Shown here one piece after another: positions 45,956 to 58,790 of a stretch of DNA of 64,000 bases; the first letter of the stretch is position 1; each line of letters begins with the position of its first letter. The DNA lies in the NCBI GenBank assembly GCA_934047225.1, contig CAKOHE010000044.1:310001-374000 (forward strand). Direction: 5' to 3'. Position numbers and translations under genes: made by a program. Source of the stretch: Ypsolopha sequella. Taxonomy: Eukaryota; Arthropoda; Insecta; Lepidoptera; Ypsolophidae. The notes beneath the pieces were generated by a model. The model searched no databases. It had not been told where the DNA came from and saw only the letters and a list, made by a program, of their open reading frames with translations.

Positions 45956-48900
45956 GAATTTTTGACAGAGTTACAAGCTGCCTTGGTTGGTATGTTGCGA
46001 TGATGACAGGCTAGGAAGGATCTACCCTCCGTCAATTTTTGACAGAGTTACATGCTGCCTTGTTTGGTATGTTGCGATGATGACAGGCTAGGAAGGATCT
46101 ACCCTCCGTCAATTTTTGACAGAGTTACATGCTGCCTTTGTTGGTATGTTGCGATGATGACAGGCTAGGAAGGATCTACCCTCCGTCAATTTTTGACAGA
46201 GTTACATGCTGCCTTGTTTGGTATGTTGCGATGATGACAGGCTAGGAAGGATCTACCCTCCGTCAATTTTTGACAGAGTTACATGCTGCCTTGTTTGGTA
46301 TGTTGCGATGATGACAGGCTAGGAAGGATCTACCCTCTGTCAATTTTTGACAGAGTTACATGCTGCCTTGTTTGGTATGTTGCGATGATGACAGGCTAGG
46401 AAGGATCTACCCTCCGTCAATTTTTGACAGAGTTACATGCTGCCTTGTTTGGTATGTTGCGATGATGACAGGCTAGGAAGGATCTACCCTCCGTCAATTT
46501 TTGACAGAGTTACATGCTGCCTTGTTTGGTATGTTGCGATGATGACAGGCTAGGAAGGATCTACCCTCCGTCAATTTTTGACAGAGTTACATGCTGCCTT
46601 GTTTGGTATGTTGCGATGATGACAGGCTAGGAAGGATCTACCCTCCGTCAATTTTTGACAGAGTTACATGCTGCCTTGTTTGGTATGTTGCGATGATGAC
46701 AGGCTAGGAAGGATCTACCCTCCGTCAATTTTTGACAGAGTTACATGCTGCCTTGGTTGGTATGTTGCGATGATGACAGGCTAGGAAGGATCTACCCTCC
46801 GTCAATTTTTGACAGAGTTACATGCTGCCTTGGTTGGTATGTTGCGATGATGACAGGCTAGGAAGGATCTACCCTCCGTCAATTTTTGACAGAGTTACAT
46901 GCTGCCTTGTTTGGTATGTTGCGATGATGACAGGCTAGGAAGGATCTACCCTCCGTCAATTTTTGACAGAGTTACATGCTGCCTTGGTTGGTATGTTGCG
47001 ATGATGACAGGCTAGGAAGGATCTACCCTCCGTCAATTTTTGACAGAGTTACATGCTGCCTTGTTTGGTATGTTGCGATGATGACAGGCTAGGAAGGATC
47101 TACCCTCCGTCAATTTTTGACAGAGTTACATGCTGCCTTGTTTGGTATGTTGCGATGATGACAGGCTAGGAAGGATCTACCCTCCGTCAATTTTTGACAG
47201 AGTTACATGCTGCCTTGGTTGGTATGTTGCGATGATGACAGGCTAGGAAGGATCTACCCTCCGTCAATTTTTGACAGAGTTACATGCTGCCTTGTTTGGT
47301 ATGTTGCGATGATGACAGGCTAGGAAGGATCTACCCTCCGTCAATTTTTGACAGAGTTACATGCTGCCTTGTTTGGTATGTTGCGATGATGACAGGCTAG
47401 GAAGGATCTACCTTCCGTCAATTTTTGACAGAGTTACATGCTGCCTTGTTTGGTATGTTGCGATGATGACAGGCTAGGAAGGATCTACCCTCCGTCAATT
47501 TTTGACAGAGTTACATGCTGCCTTGTTTGGTATGTTGCGATGATGACAGGCTAGGAAGGATCTACCCTCCGTCAATTTTTGACAGAGTTACATGCTGCCT
47601 TGTTTGGTATGTTGCGATGATGACAGGCTAGGAAGGATCTACCCTCCGTCAATTTTTGACAGAGTTACATGCTGCCTTGGTTGGTATGTTGCGATGATGA
47701 CAGGCTAGGAAGGATCTACCCTCCGTCAATTTTTGACAGAGTTACATGCTGCCTTGTTTGGTATGTTGCGATGATGACAGGCTAGGAAGGATCTACCCTC
47801 CGTCAATTTTTGACAGAGTTACATGCTGCCTTGTTTGGTATGTTGCGATGATGACAGGCTAGGAAGGATCTACCCTCCGTCAATTTTTGACAGAGTTACA
47901 TGCTGCCTTGTTTGGTATGTTGCGATGATGACAGGCTAGGAAGGATCTACCCTCCGTCAATTTTTGACAGAGTTACATGCTGCCTTGGTTGGTATGTTGC
48001 GATGATGACAGGCTAGGAAGGATCTACCCTCCGTCAATTTTTGACAGAGTTACATGCTGCCTTGGTTGGTATGTTGCGATGATGACAGGCTAGGAAGGAT
48101 CTACCCTCCGTCAATTTTTGACAGAGTTACATGCTGCCTTGTTTGGTATGTTGCGATGATGACAGGCTAGGAAGGATCTACCCTCTGTCAATTTTTGACA
48201 GAGTTACATGCTGCCTTGTTTGGTATGTTGCGATGATGACAGGCTAGGAAGGATCTACCCTCCGTCAATTTTTGACAGAGTTACATGCTGCCTTGGTTGG
48301 TATGTTGCGATGATGACAGGCTAGGAAGGATCTACCCTCCGTCAATTTTTGACAGAGTTACATGCTGCCTTGTTTGGTATGTTGCGATGACGACAGGCTA
48401 GGAAGGATCTACCCTCCGTCAATTTTTGACAGAGTTACATGCTGCCTTGTTTGGTATGTTGCGATGATGACAGGCTAGGAAGGATCTACCCTCCGTCAAT
48501 TTTTGACAGAGTTACATGCTGCCTTGTTTGGTATGTTGCGATGATGACAGGCTAGGAAGGATCTACCCTCCGTCAATTTTTGACAGAGTTACATGCTGCC
48601 TTGTTTGGTATGTTGCGATGATGACAGGCTAGGAAGGATCTACCCTCCGTCAATTTTTGACAGAGTTACATGCTGCCTTGTTTGGTATGTTGCGATGATG
48701 ACAGGCTAGGAAGGATCTACCCTCCGTCAATTTTTGACAGAGTTACATGCTGCCTTGGTTGGTATGTTGCGATGATGACAGGCTAGGAAGGATCTACCCT
48801 CCGTCAATTTTTGACAGAGTTACATGCTGCCTTGGTTGGTATGTTGCGATGATGACAGGCTAGGAAGGATCTACCCTCCGTCAATTTTTGACAGAGTTAC

Positions 48901-51261
48901 ATGCTGCCTTGGTTGGTATGTTGCGATGATGACAGGCTAGGAAGGATCTACCCTCCGTCAATTTTTGACAGAGTTACATGCTGCCTTGTTTGGTATGTTG
49001 CGATGATGACAGGCTAGGAAGGATCTACCCTCCGTCAATTTTTGACAGAGTTACATGCTGCCTTGTTTGGTATGTTGCGATGATGACAGGCTAGGAAGGA
49101 TCTACCCTCCGTCAATTTTTGACAGAGTTACATGCTGCCTTGGTTGGTATGTTGCGATGATGACAGGCTAGGAAGGATCTACCCTCCGTCAATTTTTGAC
49201 AGAGTTACATGCTGCCTTGGTTGGTATGTTGCGATGATGACAGGCTAGGAAGGATCTACCCTCCGTCAATTTTTGACAGAGTTACATGCTGCCTTGTTTG
49301 GTATGTTGCGATGATGACAGGCTAGGAAGGATCTACCCTCCGTCAATTTTTGACAGAGTTACATGCTGCCTTGTTTGGTATGTTGCGATGATGACAGGCT
49401 AGGAAGGATCTACCCTCCGTCAATTTTTGACAGAGTTACATGCTGCCTTGGTTGGTATGTTGCGATGATGACAGGCTAGGAAGGATCTACCCTCCGTCAA
49501 TTTTTGACAGAGTTACATGCTGCCTTGGTTGGTATGTTGCGATGATGACAGGCTAGGAAGGATCTACCCTCCGTCAATTTTTGACAGAGTTACATGCTGC
49601 CTTGTTTGGTATGTTGCGATGATGACAGGCTAGGAAGGATCTACCCTCCGTCAATTTTTGACAGAGTTACATGCTGCCTTGTTTGGTATGTTGCGATGAT
49701 GACAGGCTAGGAAGGATCTGCCCTCCGTCAATTTTTGACAGAGTTACATGCTGCCTTGGTTGGTATGTTGCGATGATGACAGGCTAGGAAGGATCTACCC
49801 TCCGTCAATTTTTGACAGAGTTACATGCTGCCTTGTTTGGTATGTTGCGATGATGACAGGCTAGGAAGGATCTACCCTCCGTCAATTTTTGACAGAGTTA
49901 CATGCTGCCTTGTTTGGTATGTTGCGATGATGACAGGCTAGGAAGGATCTACCCTCCGTCAATTTTTGACAGAGTTACATGCTGCCTTGTTTGGTATGTT
50001 GCGATGATGACAGGCTAGGAAGGATCTACCCTCCGTCAATTTTTGACAGAGTTACATGCTGCCTTGGTTGGTATGTTGCGATGATGACAGGCTAGGAAGG
50101 ATCTACCCTCCGTCAATTTTTGACAGAGTTACATGCTGCCTTGTTTGGTATGTTGCGATGATGACAGGCTAGGAAGGATCTACCCTCCGTCAATTTTCGA
50201 CAGAGTTACATGCTGCCTTGGTTGGTATGTTGCGATGATGACAGGCTAGGAAGGATCTACCCTCCGTCAATTTTTGACAGAGTTACATGCTGCCTTGTTT
50301 GGTATGTTGCGATGATGACAGGCTAGGAAGGATCTACCCTCCGTCAATTTTTGACAGAGTTACATGCTGCCTTGGTTGGTATGTTGCGATGATGACAGGC
50401 TAGGAAGGATCTACCCTCCGTCAATTTTTGACAGAGTTACAGCCTTGGTTGGTATGTTGCGATGATGACAGGCTAGGAAGGATCTACCCTCCGTCAATTT
50501 TTGACAGAGTTACATGCTGCCTTGTTTGGTATGTTGCGATGATGACAGGCTAGGAAGGATCTACCCTCCGTCAATTTTTGACAGAGTTACATGCTGCCTT
50601 GTTTGGTATGTTGCGATGATGACAGGCTAGGAAGGATCTACCCTCCGTCAATTTTTGACAGAGTTACATGCTGCCTTGGTTGGTATGTTGCGATGATGAC
50701 AGGCTAGGAAGGATCTACCCTCCGTCAATTTTTGACAGAGTTACATGCTGCCTTGTTTGGTATGTTGCGATGATGACAGGCTAGGAAGGATCTACCCTCC
50801 GTCAATTTTTGACAGAGTTACATGCTGCCTTGTTTGGTATGTTGCGATGATGACAGGCTAGGAAGGAGCTACCCTCCGTCAATTTTTGACAGAGTTACAT
50901 GCTGCCTTGTGTGGTATGTTGCGATGATGACAGGCTAGGAAGGATCTACCCTCCGTCAATTTTTGACAGAGTTACATGCTGCCTTGTTTGGTATGTTGCG
51001 ATGATGACAGGCTAGGAAGGATCTACCCTCCGTCAATTTTTGACAGAGTTACATGCTGCCTTGTTTGGTATGTTGCGATGATGACAGGCTAGGAAGGATC
51101 TACCCTCCGTCAATTTTTGACAGAGTTACATGCTGCCTTGTTTGGTATGTTGCGATGATGACAGGCTAGGAAGGATCTACCCTCCGTCAATTTTTGACAG
51201 AGTTACATGCTGCCTTGGTTGGTATGTTGCGATGATGACAGGCTAGGAAGGATCTACCCTC
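45956..51261. repeat. Satellite array: 69 units of 77 bp
   Basis: A head-to-tail array of a 77-bp unit starting GTCAATTTTTGACAGAGTTA and containing GTTGCGATGATGACAGGCTA. From the first GACAG (45964) to the last (51196) is 5232 bp; adding the only indel (a 4-bp loss at about 50441) gives exactly 68 steps, hence 69 units. Divergence is very low. The main variable site is T/G in CCTTG(T/G)TTGG, with rare single changes such as CTCTGTCAA (46336, 48185), GACGAC (48390), CTGCCCTCC (49719), GTGTGG (50909) and GGAGCT (50867). The edge units differ most. Each unit starts with the short palindrome GTCAA-TTT-TTGAC. No reading frame spans the array. Confidence 0.97.
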
Positions 51262-51942
51262 AGTCAAAAACTGTATAAAATTTGAGTTCTTCTTTGTTGG
51301 TTTCTGTCTGGAAGTTTCCGATACAAAACGTCTTTTTAGTGCAATGAAACTGGCTAGTTCTTCAATCTTGGTTTGGCTGTAAATTAGAAAATAAATTTTC
51401 GATTATGTGAGGTTATAAAATACCAAAGTCCAGTGGCTGTCTGAGGCTCTGATTGAACAAAATGTTGGTTGTAAATACAATGTTTGTCTCTTTAATCCTC
51501 CTTTTTCTTAAACCAAATTTCTATATTATTGTTGGCATTTACTTTTCTTGAATGTGTTGTTGCGGTCTTGAACTCTGGAATCTAGTCCTTTCGAGCATAT
51601 TTCGACAAAGGTAATTATTTTATTGCAAAAAAGGGCCTGCTTTTTTTACAGATTACGTTATCATTGAGTGAACTAATGATATTTTTTAATAATAATTTTT
51701 TTTTCTTGATTTTATCGTTATATTAAAGGAAAAATATAAGTTTAAAAAAAAACATAAAATTTCAATTGGCTACGTCTCTACTTTTTTAATTATGGCAATA
51801 ATTTACCTAGTAAGAATTCTTAGAAGAACTGCTTATGATTCATCGAAAACGACTACCTATTTTACGACTTCTAATAATGATCTGCTACGATTCATCAGTT
51901 GAATCATTTTAATGATGAATTGCCCAAAGTGGCCTTTTTAAC
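51262..51942. other. Gene-free stretch
   Basis: The array ends at CCCTCAGTCAAAAACTG. AT-rich sequence with a run of short T and A tracts follows. Nothing recognised. Confidence 0.5.
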
Positions 51943-52440
51943 CGACTTCAAAAAAGGAGGAGGTTCTCAATTCGACTGTATTGAAAAAAAAAGTTTGTAT
52001 GACGCCAGTTTGTATGACTGCCTACCCTAGAGTGAACATTTTCATGCAAACAATTTTTTTTCAAAGTGTTATTTAAATTTATTCATATTTTTTTTATTGT
52101 CGAACTTGACCTTTTGATTGCTTTTCCGGAAAAAATTTCTATGCACGCCACTGCTCAAGGGTATTACTTGGAGATTATTAGAATACCCACCTGACCTTCG
52201 ATCCTGGCTTCATCACCATAGAACTCCTCAACGGAACACGGCACATAACTTTAGATTGCGGCAATCAGCTTGTGTTAGGGTGATCATTGCAGGGCATTGC
52301 TTGAAAATTGCCAGTGTACCCACCAGACCTTCGATATTGGCTTCATCACCGTAGAACTCTTCAACGGATGATAGCAAATAACTCGAAATTGCGGTAATCA
52401 TGTTGTGTTAGGGTGCTGATAGCAGGAAGCTACTCAAACA
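51943..52440. repeat. Interspersed repeat with 133-bp internal tandem
   Basis: Begins CCGACTTCAAAAAAGGAGG then TTCTCAATTCGACTGTATT, a sequence frequent in lepidopteran genomes (a reverse trace lies at 4393-4412). Within it, CCTTCGATNNTGGCTTCATC at 52195 recurs at 52328, so the unit is 133 bp with about 20 per cent difference by eye. The reverse form is seen at 3315-3375. Confidence 0.65.
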
Positions 52441-52549
52441 TATCTACTTATACTCACTTGAACTTCGTTTCATATTAACACCACGTTTGCAAGAACTACC
52501 CATACTCATATTTCAACCCAGAATCACTAAAAAATATGAAATAAAATTA

Positions 52550-52890
52550 ACTTTTAACAAAAAAATAGTAACCGACTTCAATAGTAACAGCAGTCATTCA
52601 CTAAAAAGTTAATAATAATTCTATAAAGACCGATGGTACCGACGCAACGCTTTTGCCGACTTCTTTCTTCTTGAAACAATATGTCATCTATAAGTCGGCG
52701 AATTTCCTACGATATAGCAACATATAAACCAATATAAGAGCGCCGACTTCTAAATACGATATTGTTTCAGGAAGAAAGAAGTCGGCAAAAGTGTTGCTTC
52801 GGTACAATCGGTCTTTATAGAATTATTATTAACTTTTTAGTGAATGACTGCTGTTACTATTGAAGTTGGTTACTATTTTTTTGTTTAAAG
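52550..52890. repeat. Foldback of the CCGACTTC repeat
   Basis: Arms of about 130 bp at 52550-52682 and 52755-52890 (AAAAAAATAGTAACCGACTTC; CAGTCATTCACTAAAAAGTT; TGCCGACTTCTTTCTTC) are nearly exact complements. Two further GTCGGCG/CGCCGAC pairs lie in the loop. Confidence 0.85.
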
Positions 52891-53919
52891 TTTATTTTCA
52901 GAGCTCCTGATGTATTTTAAACTTTTCCAATTCACCGGCAAAATATTTAACTTGAAATATAATTTCTGATAGTGTTTGTTTGGTGGTATGGCTTTTTATT
53001 GGTCCGAGTTTAGTTACATCTATAATTAAGAAAAAAAAAATAGATACGTAAGACTAATTGTCATTTAAGAACTAAAGAACATAATGTATGCATATTATAA
53101 ACTGAAACATAATTAAAAAAAAAAAAAAACTCTGAAAAAGCAGAAACCAAGTAACTTGATCTCAAGTCAGAAATAACCACACGCTTCTGGTTTATTTATA
53201 ACATCACAGGAATCACGAAAATTCCATCTTCAAAATATAGTATTAGCACAGATAATAATATAATACTAGTACAAATACCTCATCCCATACATCAAAAAGA
53301 TTCGTTCCGAATACTTGCAGTGAGTAGATGGCGTTTGTAGTTTGCACTTACGGATTGCAGATGGCGTTACTGTATCCCAACCCCGACAAAATTGTGGTAT
53401 GACATTCGTGACGACGACGTTCGTACTAGTTCAGTCAGATAGTTTTAAAAATAAATCTATCGTTGTCGCTTTCGCTGTCAAAATGAACTCTTCAACAAAA
53501 CTATTGCATTACTAAGAAATATTCCACGTATAGTTGCCTCTGTAGACGACAAAAAACCGCAATATAAACCGGCGTTTGATGATTAAAAGGTTTCCTTTTG
53601 CAGAGTGAATACTTAAAACCCTTAGATCATTTTACGAAGGGTAGCCATAAAAAAAATTATGTAGGAAAGAGAGGGAGTAGTTTTTCGTTATTAAAATATG
53701 ATAATTCAATATATATATTTTTTTCTAGTTACAATGTTAAGTTTAGTATCATTTTCAACTAAACTTGGGACGTACAGGCCATATACGAAATAATACTTAT
53801 AGTATTTCATATAAAAATCTCGAAATTAAAATAATATTATAAAAAAATCTTACTTTTGTGACGATAATTTAATTAAAGTTAAATTTGTCGGGTCTGATGA
53901 TCCAAGCGACTCACTAATC
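52891..53919. other. Gene-free stretch
   Basis: AT-rich, with A runs at 53027-53041 and 53112-53130. GTAGATGGCGTT and CAGATGGCGTT motifs at 53325-53365 resemble a dispersed lepidopteran repeat. No exons seen. Confidence 0.5.
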
Positions 53920-54230
53920 TGTTCAACTTATGTTGAAGTGGCACATAGCCGTATTTTTTTACATGCATAAGATATGGCCCTCAATGGCGCGTCAAAAATT
54001 ACTATACACACGGTTGATTCAGATGTTGTGGTTATAGCGATATCCTTTTATTTTTCACTTCAGTAACATGGTCTCAAGGATCTGTGGATATCTTTCGGCA
54101 CTGGCAAACACCATAGCTACATACCGGTGCATGAAGTAGCAAACCATTTAATCGCAGATAAAACAGAAGCTTTAAGAGGCTACCATGCATTCACAGGGTG
54201 TGACACCGTTTCAGCGTTTCATTCTATGCA
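53920..54230 (+). pseudogene. PIN/FEN-like domain gene fragment
   Basis: Two frames carry a recognisable conserved protein: STYVEVAHSRIFLHA (stop) DMALNGASKITIHTVDSDVV VIAIS, then, shifted, KDLWISFGTGKHHSYIPVHE and YHAFTGCDTVSAF. The acidic V-D-S-D-V and G-C-D-T-V motifs resemble uncharacterised invertebrate proteins with a FEN/PIN-like nuclease fold that are often carried by transposons. At least one stop and one frameshift; truncated at both ends; abuts the LINE at 54256. The function is inferred from resemblance only. Confidence 0.6.
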
Positions 54231-54255
54231 CTTAATCAGCATTTTTCTTAACCGC

Positions 54256-55439
54256 CTGTCTCTTTAGAAGACAAATTAAAAAACAAAACTCTCCTAAACC
54301 TTCTTAATAAGCCCAAACCCGACTGCGATCATTTTACCTTCAAGACTGTTTCTGAGTGTGACGTTAAGAGAGCAATTCTTTCTATTACTTCAAAAGCTGT
54401 GGGTGATGACAAAATTTGCTCTCAAATGCTGCATCTTATACTAGATGAACTTTTACCTGTCCTAGCTGATGTTATCAACTGCTTCCTTGTCACCAGCTCA
54501 TTCCCCACAGCCTGGAAAAATGCACCTGTCATCCCTCTTCCAAAGACCACAAACCCTTCATCGTTTTCTGAGTATCGCCCAATTTCCATTCTTCCTATCC
54601 TTTCTAAAGTTCTTGAGTCTTTAGTCCACAACCAAATTTCGTATTTCCTATCTAAAAATCGTTTACTCAATCACTTTCAATCTGGGTTTCGCCCAGGGCA
54701 TAGCACCGTCACGGCACTCCTGAAAGTCTCCGATGATATAAGATTAGCTATTGACAATAAGAAACTGACTATACTCACACTATTGGATTTCAGTAGTGCA
54801 TTTAAATGTGTAGACTTCGATGTACTCCTTAGCATTCTTAGCTCTCTTAACGTATTTCCTCTTGTCACAGAATGGTTTGATACTTATTTAAAGGGTCGCC
54901 TGCAGTGCATACGCTCGAAAGAGGTTTCCTCGGAGTGATGCCAACTAACTGCTGGCGTACCTCAAGGTGGTGTCCTCTCTCCTCTCCTTTTTTCAATTTT
55001 TATAAATTCTGTTTCCGATGTTCTTTCTTCGAACTACCATCTTTACGCAGACGATTTACAACTCTACGGCCACTTTGACGTAACTGAGGCAGATATTGCT
55101 GTCTCAGAAATGAACAGTGATCTTTCAAACATTCACAGGTGGGCGGAGGCTTTCGGACTTTTGGTTAATCCCAAAAAATCTCAAGCCATTATTTTCGGTA
55201 GCAGATATATGACTAATCTTCTCAATCAAACGGTAATTCCACAAGTAGTTTATAACGATATCCCTATTGCCTACACTAAATCTGCAAAAAATTTGGGTGT
55301 CATATTTGATTGTAATCTGACGTGGGATGCGCATATTAATGAGGTCAGCAGGAAAGTCTTTGCCACATTTCATTTCCTTAAGCGTCTTCAGAAATTTCTC
55401 CCCTTTGAAACTAAAGTTACTCTCGCATTTTTCAAATAA
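54256..55439 (+). pseudogene. LINE reverse transcriptase, one nonsense codon
   Basis: Opens PVSLEDKLKNKTLLNLLNKP (ORF2 linker). RT boxes are all in one frame: [76 protein letters not shown], and catalytic YADDLQLYG. The thumb follows ([20 protein letters not shown]). The only lesion before the 3' break is an in-frame TGA at 54936-54938, one base from TGG. The copy ends at about 55439 without a tail I can identify. Same family as the fragment at 14151-14880, CR1/Jockey-group. Confidence 0.85.
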
Positions 55440-58019
55440 GGCGTTTTAGTTTGATTTATCACTACCTGGGTCCTGAATACCATAACAGGCATTATTTAGA
55501 CATGCTTACTCTAACTTAAACTGCACCATCTTTTTCTGTCATAAGAGTTTGTGGTCAAAATCGGGTCTTTGTAATTTATAGTAAGTTTTTTTTTTCATCT
55601 CCTTTACTCAGACTAATACATCATGTGGGTACTTTTTAAAAGGGATATTAAATAGGCTTTCAAAACTAATCATTTTTATTTTATCATCTGTTAAATTAAA
55701 AATGATATGGACGACTTTGTACAAAAAAAAGGAAAATGACGATTACATATATTTTTTTTAAGCCTTTCTGTGGAGAATATTGCAAACTGAATAGCAGAAA
55801 TGAATTTTACGTCTTTGATTTACTCGAAAATGATACCCAACTTGACCTTTTAGCTACAATGTTAATGTCAGGAATCTCTCCCCCCCTACCCTCCACATAA
55901 AAAACTTACATTAATAAAATTAATGGCTACCCATCTTAAATCATTCTTTCAGTCCTAAAAAGCAATGCACCAAAAGGAAATATCTTAATCATTAATCGCC
56001 GTATATTTTAGTGTACACAGGCAACTAGTACTCTTGATCGTAGCTTGGCCCGGCGGCCGTGGCGGTAACTCAAAAACACACGTAGCAAGATATATAGCTA
56101 CGTAAATTTGTATTGTATTGTGGTTTTTGGAACGGAGAAGGTTCCAGAACATAAATAACTTGAGTTTTACTAGTTACTACATATCTCCACTTGCTACGAT
56201 CCTGACGTACTTCTTTTACTTCCTCAATATTCATCAAACGAGTCATACCTACAAACCTTCTTATTCCGAGCGCTCTTTATGGGCCCTTTTATTTGCTCTT
56301 AATTTGTCAATATAATAATACAACACAATGTTTTTTTGGTTCTAGAGTTCCATACTAAACACTAGAACAGATAATAAGCAAATAAATTAACGTGTTTTAA
56401 AAAAATCTATTTATGATAATAAAATTTTGAAATGTGCAGTTTGTCAATTTTAAAATTTATAATTTATTAACCGATACACGTAGTGCCATCTGTTGACACA
56501 GAAAATAAATAAAAGTACTAGCTAGGCGTTGAGACCCCATGGTATAAGTAAAGATTACAGAAATCTTACTCAAGCAGACTCCTATAGTCTGTCGCAAATA
56601 TACATCGAAACTAATTAAAACTTAGATTGGGACCTCTTTGATCAGCATTTATGTCACTAGTGATCTTAGTTAATTAATGCTGGGCTTAGGATCTGATTGA
56701 CGTCTTTTGGTGTGTCAGGGTGTTCTTTTACGCGTAGTGTCCCCTTGTTCTAAAAGCTAGAACATTTTGATTTTTGAAATACTAGCTCGAATTTTCAGGT
56801 TAATGGTAATTAACTTTAACGCTTCCAATTTCCAAAAAAGGGTAATTCTTCCAGCCTTTTCAAATTATATGGCCTTTTTATACTTTGCCTACTACCTACT
56901 TTTTGCCTCAAGCGTCCCTTGAAGACCCTGTTACCTTTTTTCCCTCATTAGTCTTTCGCACCATTTTCCTCCTGTCAGACCAGCTCCTCTATTATGTATC
57001 TTTAGTTGCCAACTGGACTGGGTGCCTATTATCATAAACATAAATAAAAACTGAACTTTAAAACTGCCTTTAGTGAGTATTGAACTATTTACGAAATTTG
57101 TCGTCACTTCAAGTGCGAACATATCCTTAGACAATCGGATTTCGATAGTATATATATGTTTTTGATGATAGGCACCCATTCCTGGTGGCAACTAAAGATA
57201 CATAATAGGCCCATTAAAATGGGCCTAAAGGTCCTTCTCCCAACTACCGTCAATCATCTACAGTCAAAAAAGAGAGCTAAGTTAGTTGACAGGATAGTAA
57301 TAAGGCTAGTTGATAGGAGCAAAGTGTTCGCACGGGGCCTAATAGTTACTTATCTCTTTTGTTGACTATACATACCAACAAGACGCGTGATCGGCTTTCA
57401 AAAGAGGGGGGCGCGGGGTCATTGGGGGAATATTTTTTTGATATGAAAACACATTAAATATTAGTAAACTTTTATGAACGATATTTTTTCTCGGAACATG
57501 CTAAGGCTTTTTGGGGGGGTCATGACCCCTCTGACCCAACTCCCTCCCTGGGCATGCGTTTGCTACCAACAATTTCTCGCATCTCATGAAAAACTCAAAG
57601 ATCCAGACTCTACCGTTTTTTGAAAGAATTCGATATATCTTTTTGAATATGGATAAATGTGTTTAAAGTGTGCATCGTAAACAAAACACACAGGTAGGTA
57701 CTGTCAACTTTCAATTTTCAAAATAATAACAAAATGTTAAGTCTTCTAGTATTTTGCCTAGGTCTCAAGATTATTATTTAACCTTTATTAAATTTTTGCT
57801 CAATTTACCAAATCGTTCGCAACGCCGCAAGCTTACTTTCTTATACTGCGCCGAAAACATCATGCCGTATAGGGTCCGACAAAGAGGTATGAATAAATGA
57901 ATGATTTCCGTTTTAACAAGGCACCTAAAAAACTAGTTTTGACTTGCTAAGAATGCCTAAGAATGAATGAATTAGAACGGAACATTTAAATTCAGAAGAA
58001 AAACGTGAAATAGAAAAGC
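55440..58019. other. Gene-free stretch with a foldback
   Basis: Contains the stretch at 56183-56240 (TGCTACGATCCTG ... ATTCATCAAACGAGTCATAC) related to 8393-8460, the foldback at 56990-57210, and G runs at about 57403-57430. AT-rich, no exons recognised. Confidence 0.5.
56990..57210. repeat. Foldback element
   Basis: TATTATGTATCTTTAGTTGC at 56990 and its complement near 57190, then GGGTGCCTATTATCATAAAC against ATGATAGGCACCC: arms of about 53 bp with a few mismatches and a 110-bp centre. Confidence 0.75.
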
Positions 58020-58069
58020 TTTGCTTTGATTAAAGAGATATATTTTACTCAGAGAATTTACCCCTCTCA

Positions 58070-58660
58070 TTGACCCACTCAGTTAAACATAAATTAAGAT
58101 TGAATGACGATACACCTATCTATACAAAAAATGACCGTAGACCTCAAACCGAAATAGCTGAAATAAATAAACAAGTAGATGAATTAATGTAAAAAGGAAT
58201 AGTTAAGGAAAGCATCTCTCCATGGTCTAGCCCAGTACACTTAGTACCCAAAAAAGCAGATGCCTCAGGTAAAAAGAAATGGCATATGGTAATTGACTAC
58301 AGAAAAATCAACGAAAAAACAATCGAAGACAAATTTCCTATCCCAAACATAAATGACATTCTTGACAAGTTAGGCAGGGCACAGGGCACAATACTTCACA
58401 ACAATAGACCTGGCATCAGGTTACCATCAAGTGAAAATGGACCCTTCAGACATTGAAAAAATTGCTTTCAGTACAGATAAACACTATGAGTTCTTACAAA
58501 TGCCCTTTGGTTTACGTAACGCACCGAGCACCTTCCAGCGCCTCATGATACATATACTTAGAGATCTGTTACCTGACACCTGTCTAGTCTATTTAGATGC
58601 CATTTTGATCCATTCCACGTCATTAAAAGCATTTCATCAAATTACGCAAACTATTTGATC
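58070..58660 (+). pseudogene. pol: Gypsy RT fragment
   Basis: LTHSVKHKLRLNDDTPIYTK, then a stop (TAA at 58190), [40 protein letters not shown], a frameshift at about 58385, [39 protein letters not shown]. The catalytic box reads YLDA instead of YLDD, which would abolish polymerase activity. Confidence 0.85.
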
Positions 58661-58790
58661 GACGCCAAGAACATTCAGTTAGATGTTTTCAAACTCAAAA
58701 TTCAGTTAGATAAATCCAAATTCCTTAAGAAAGAAGCCACACAGCCAAAAAACGGTGTAAAGCCTAATGAAGACAAAATAAAAGCTATAT

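Noticed and set aside
45956..51261. CRISPR array or coding repeat protein
   Set aside because: Units are contiguous with no unique spacers, the genome is eukaryotic, 77 is not a multiple of 3, and no frame stays open.
45956..51261. CENP-B-box satellite
   Set aside because: I see no TTCG....A..CGGG-type box in the 77-bp unit, and Lepidoptera are holocentric.
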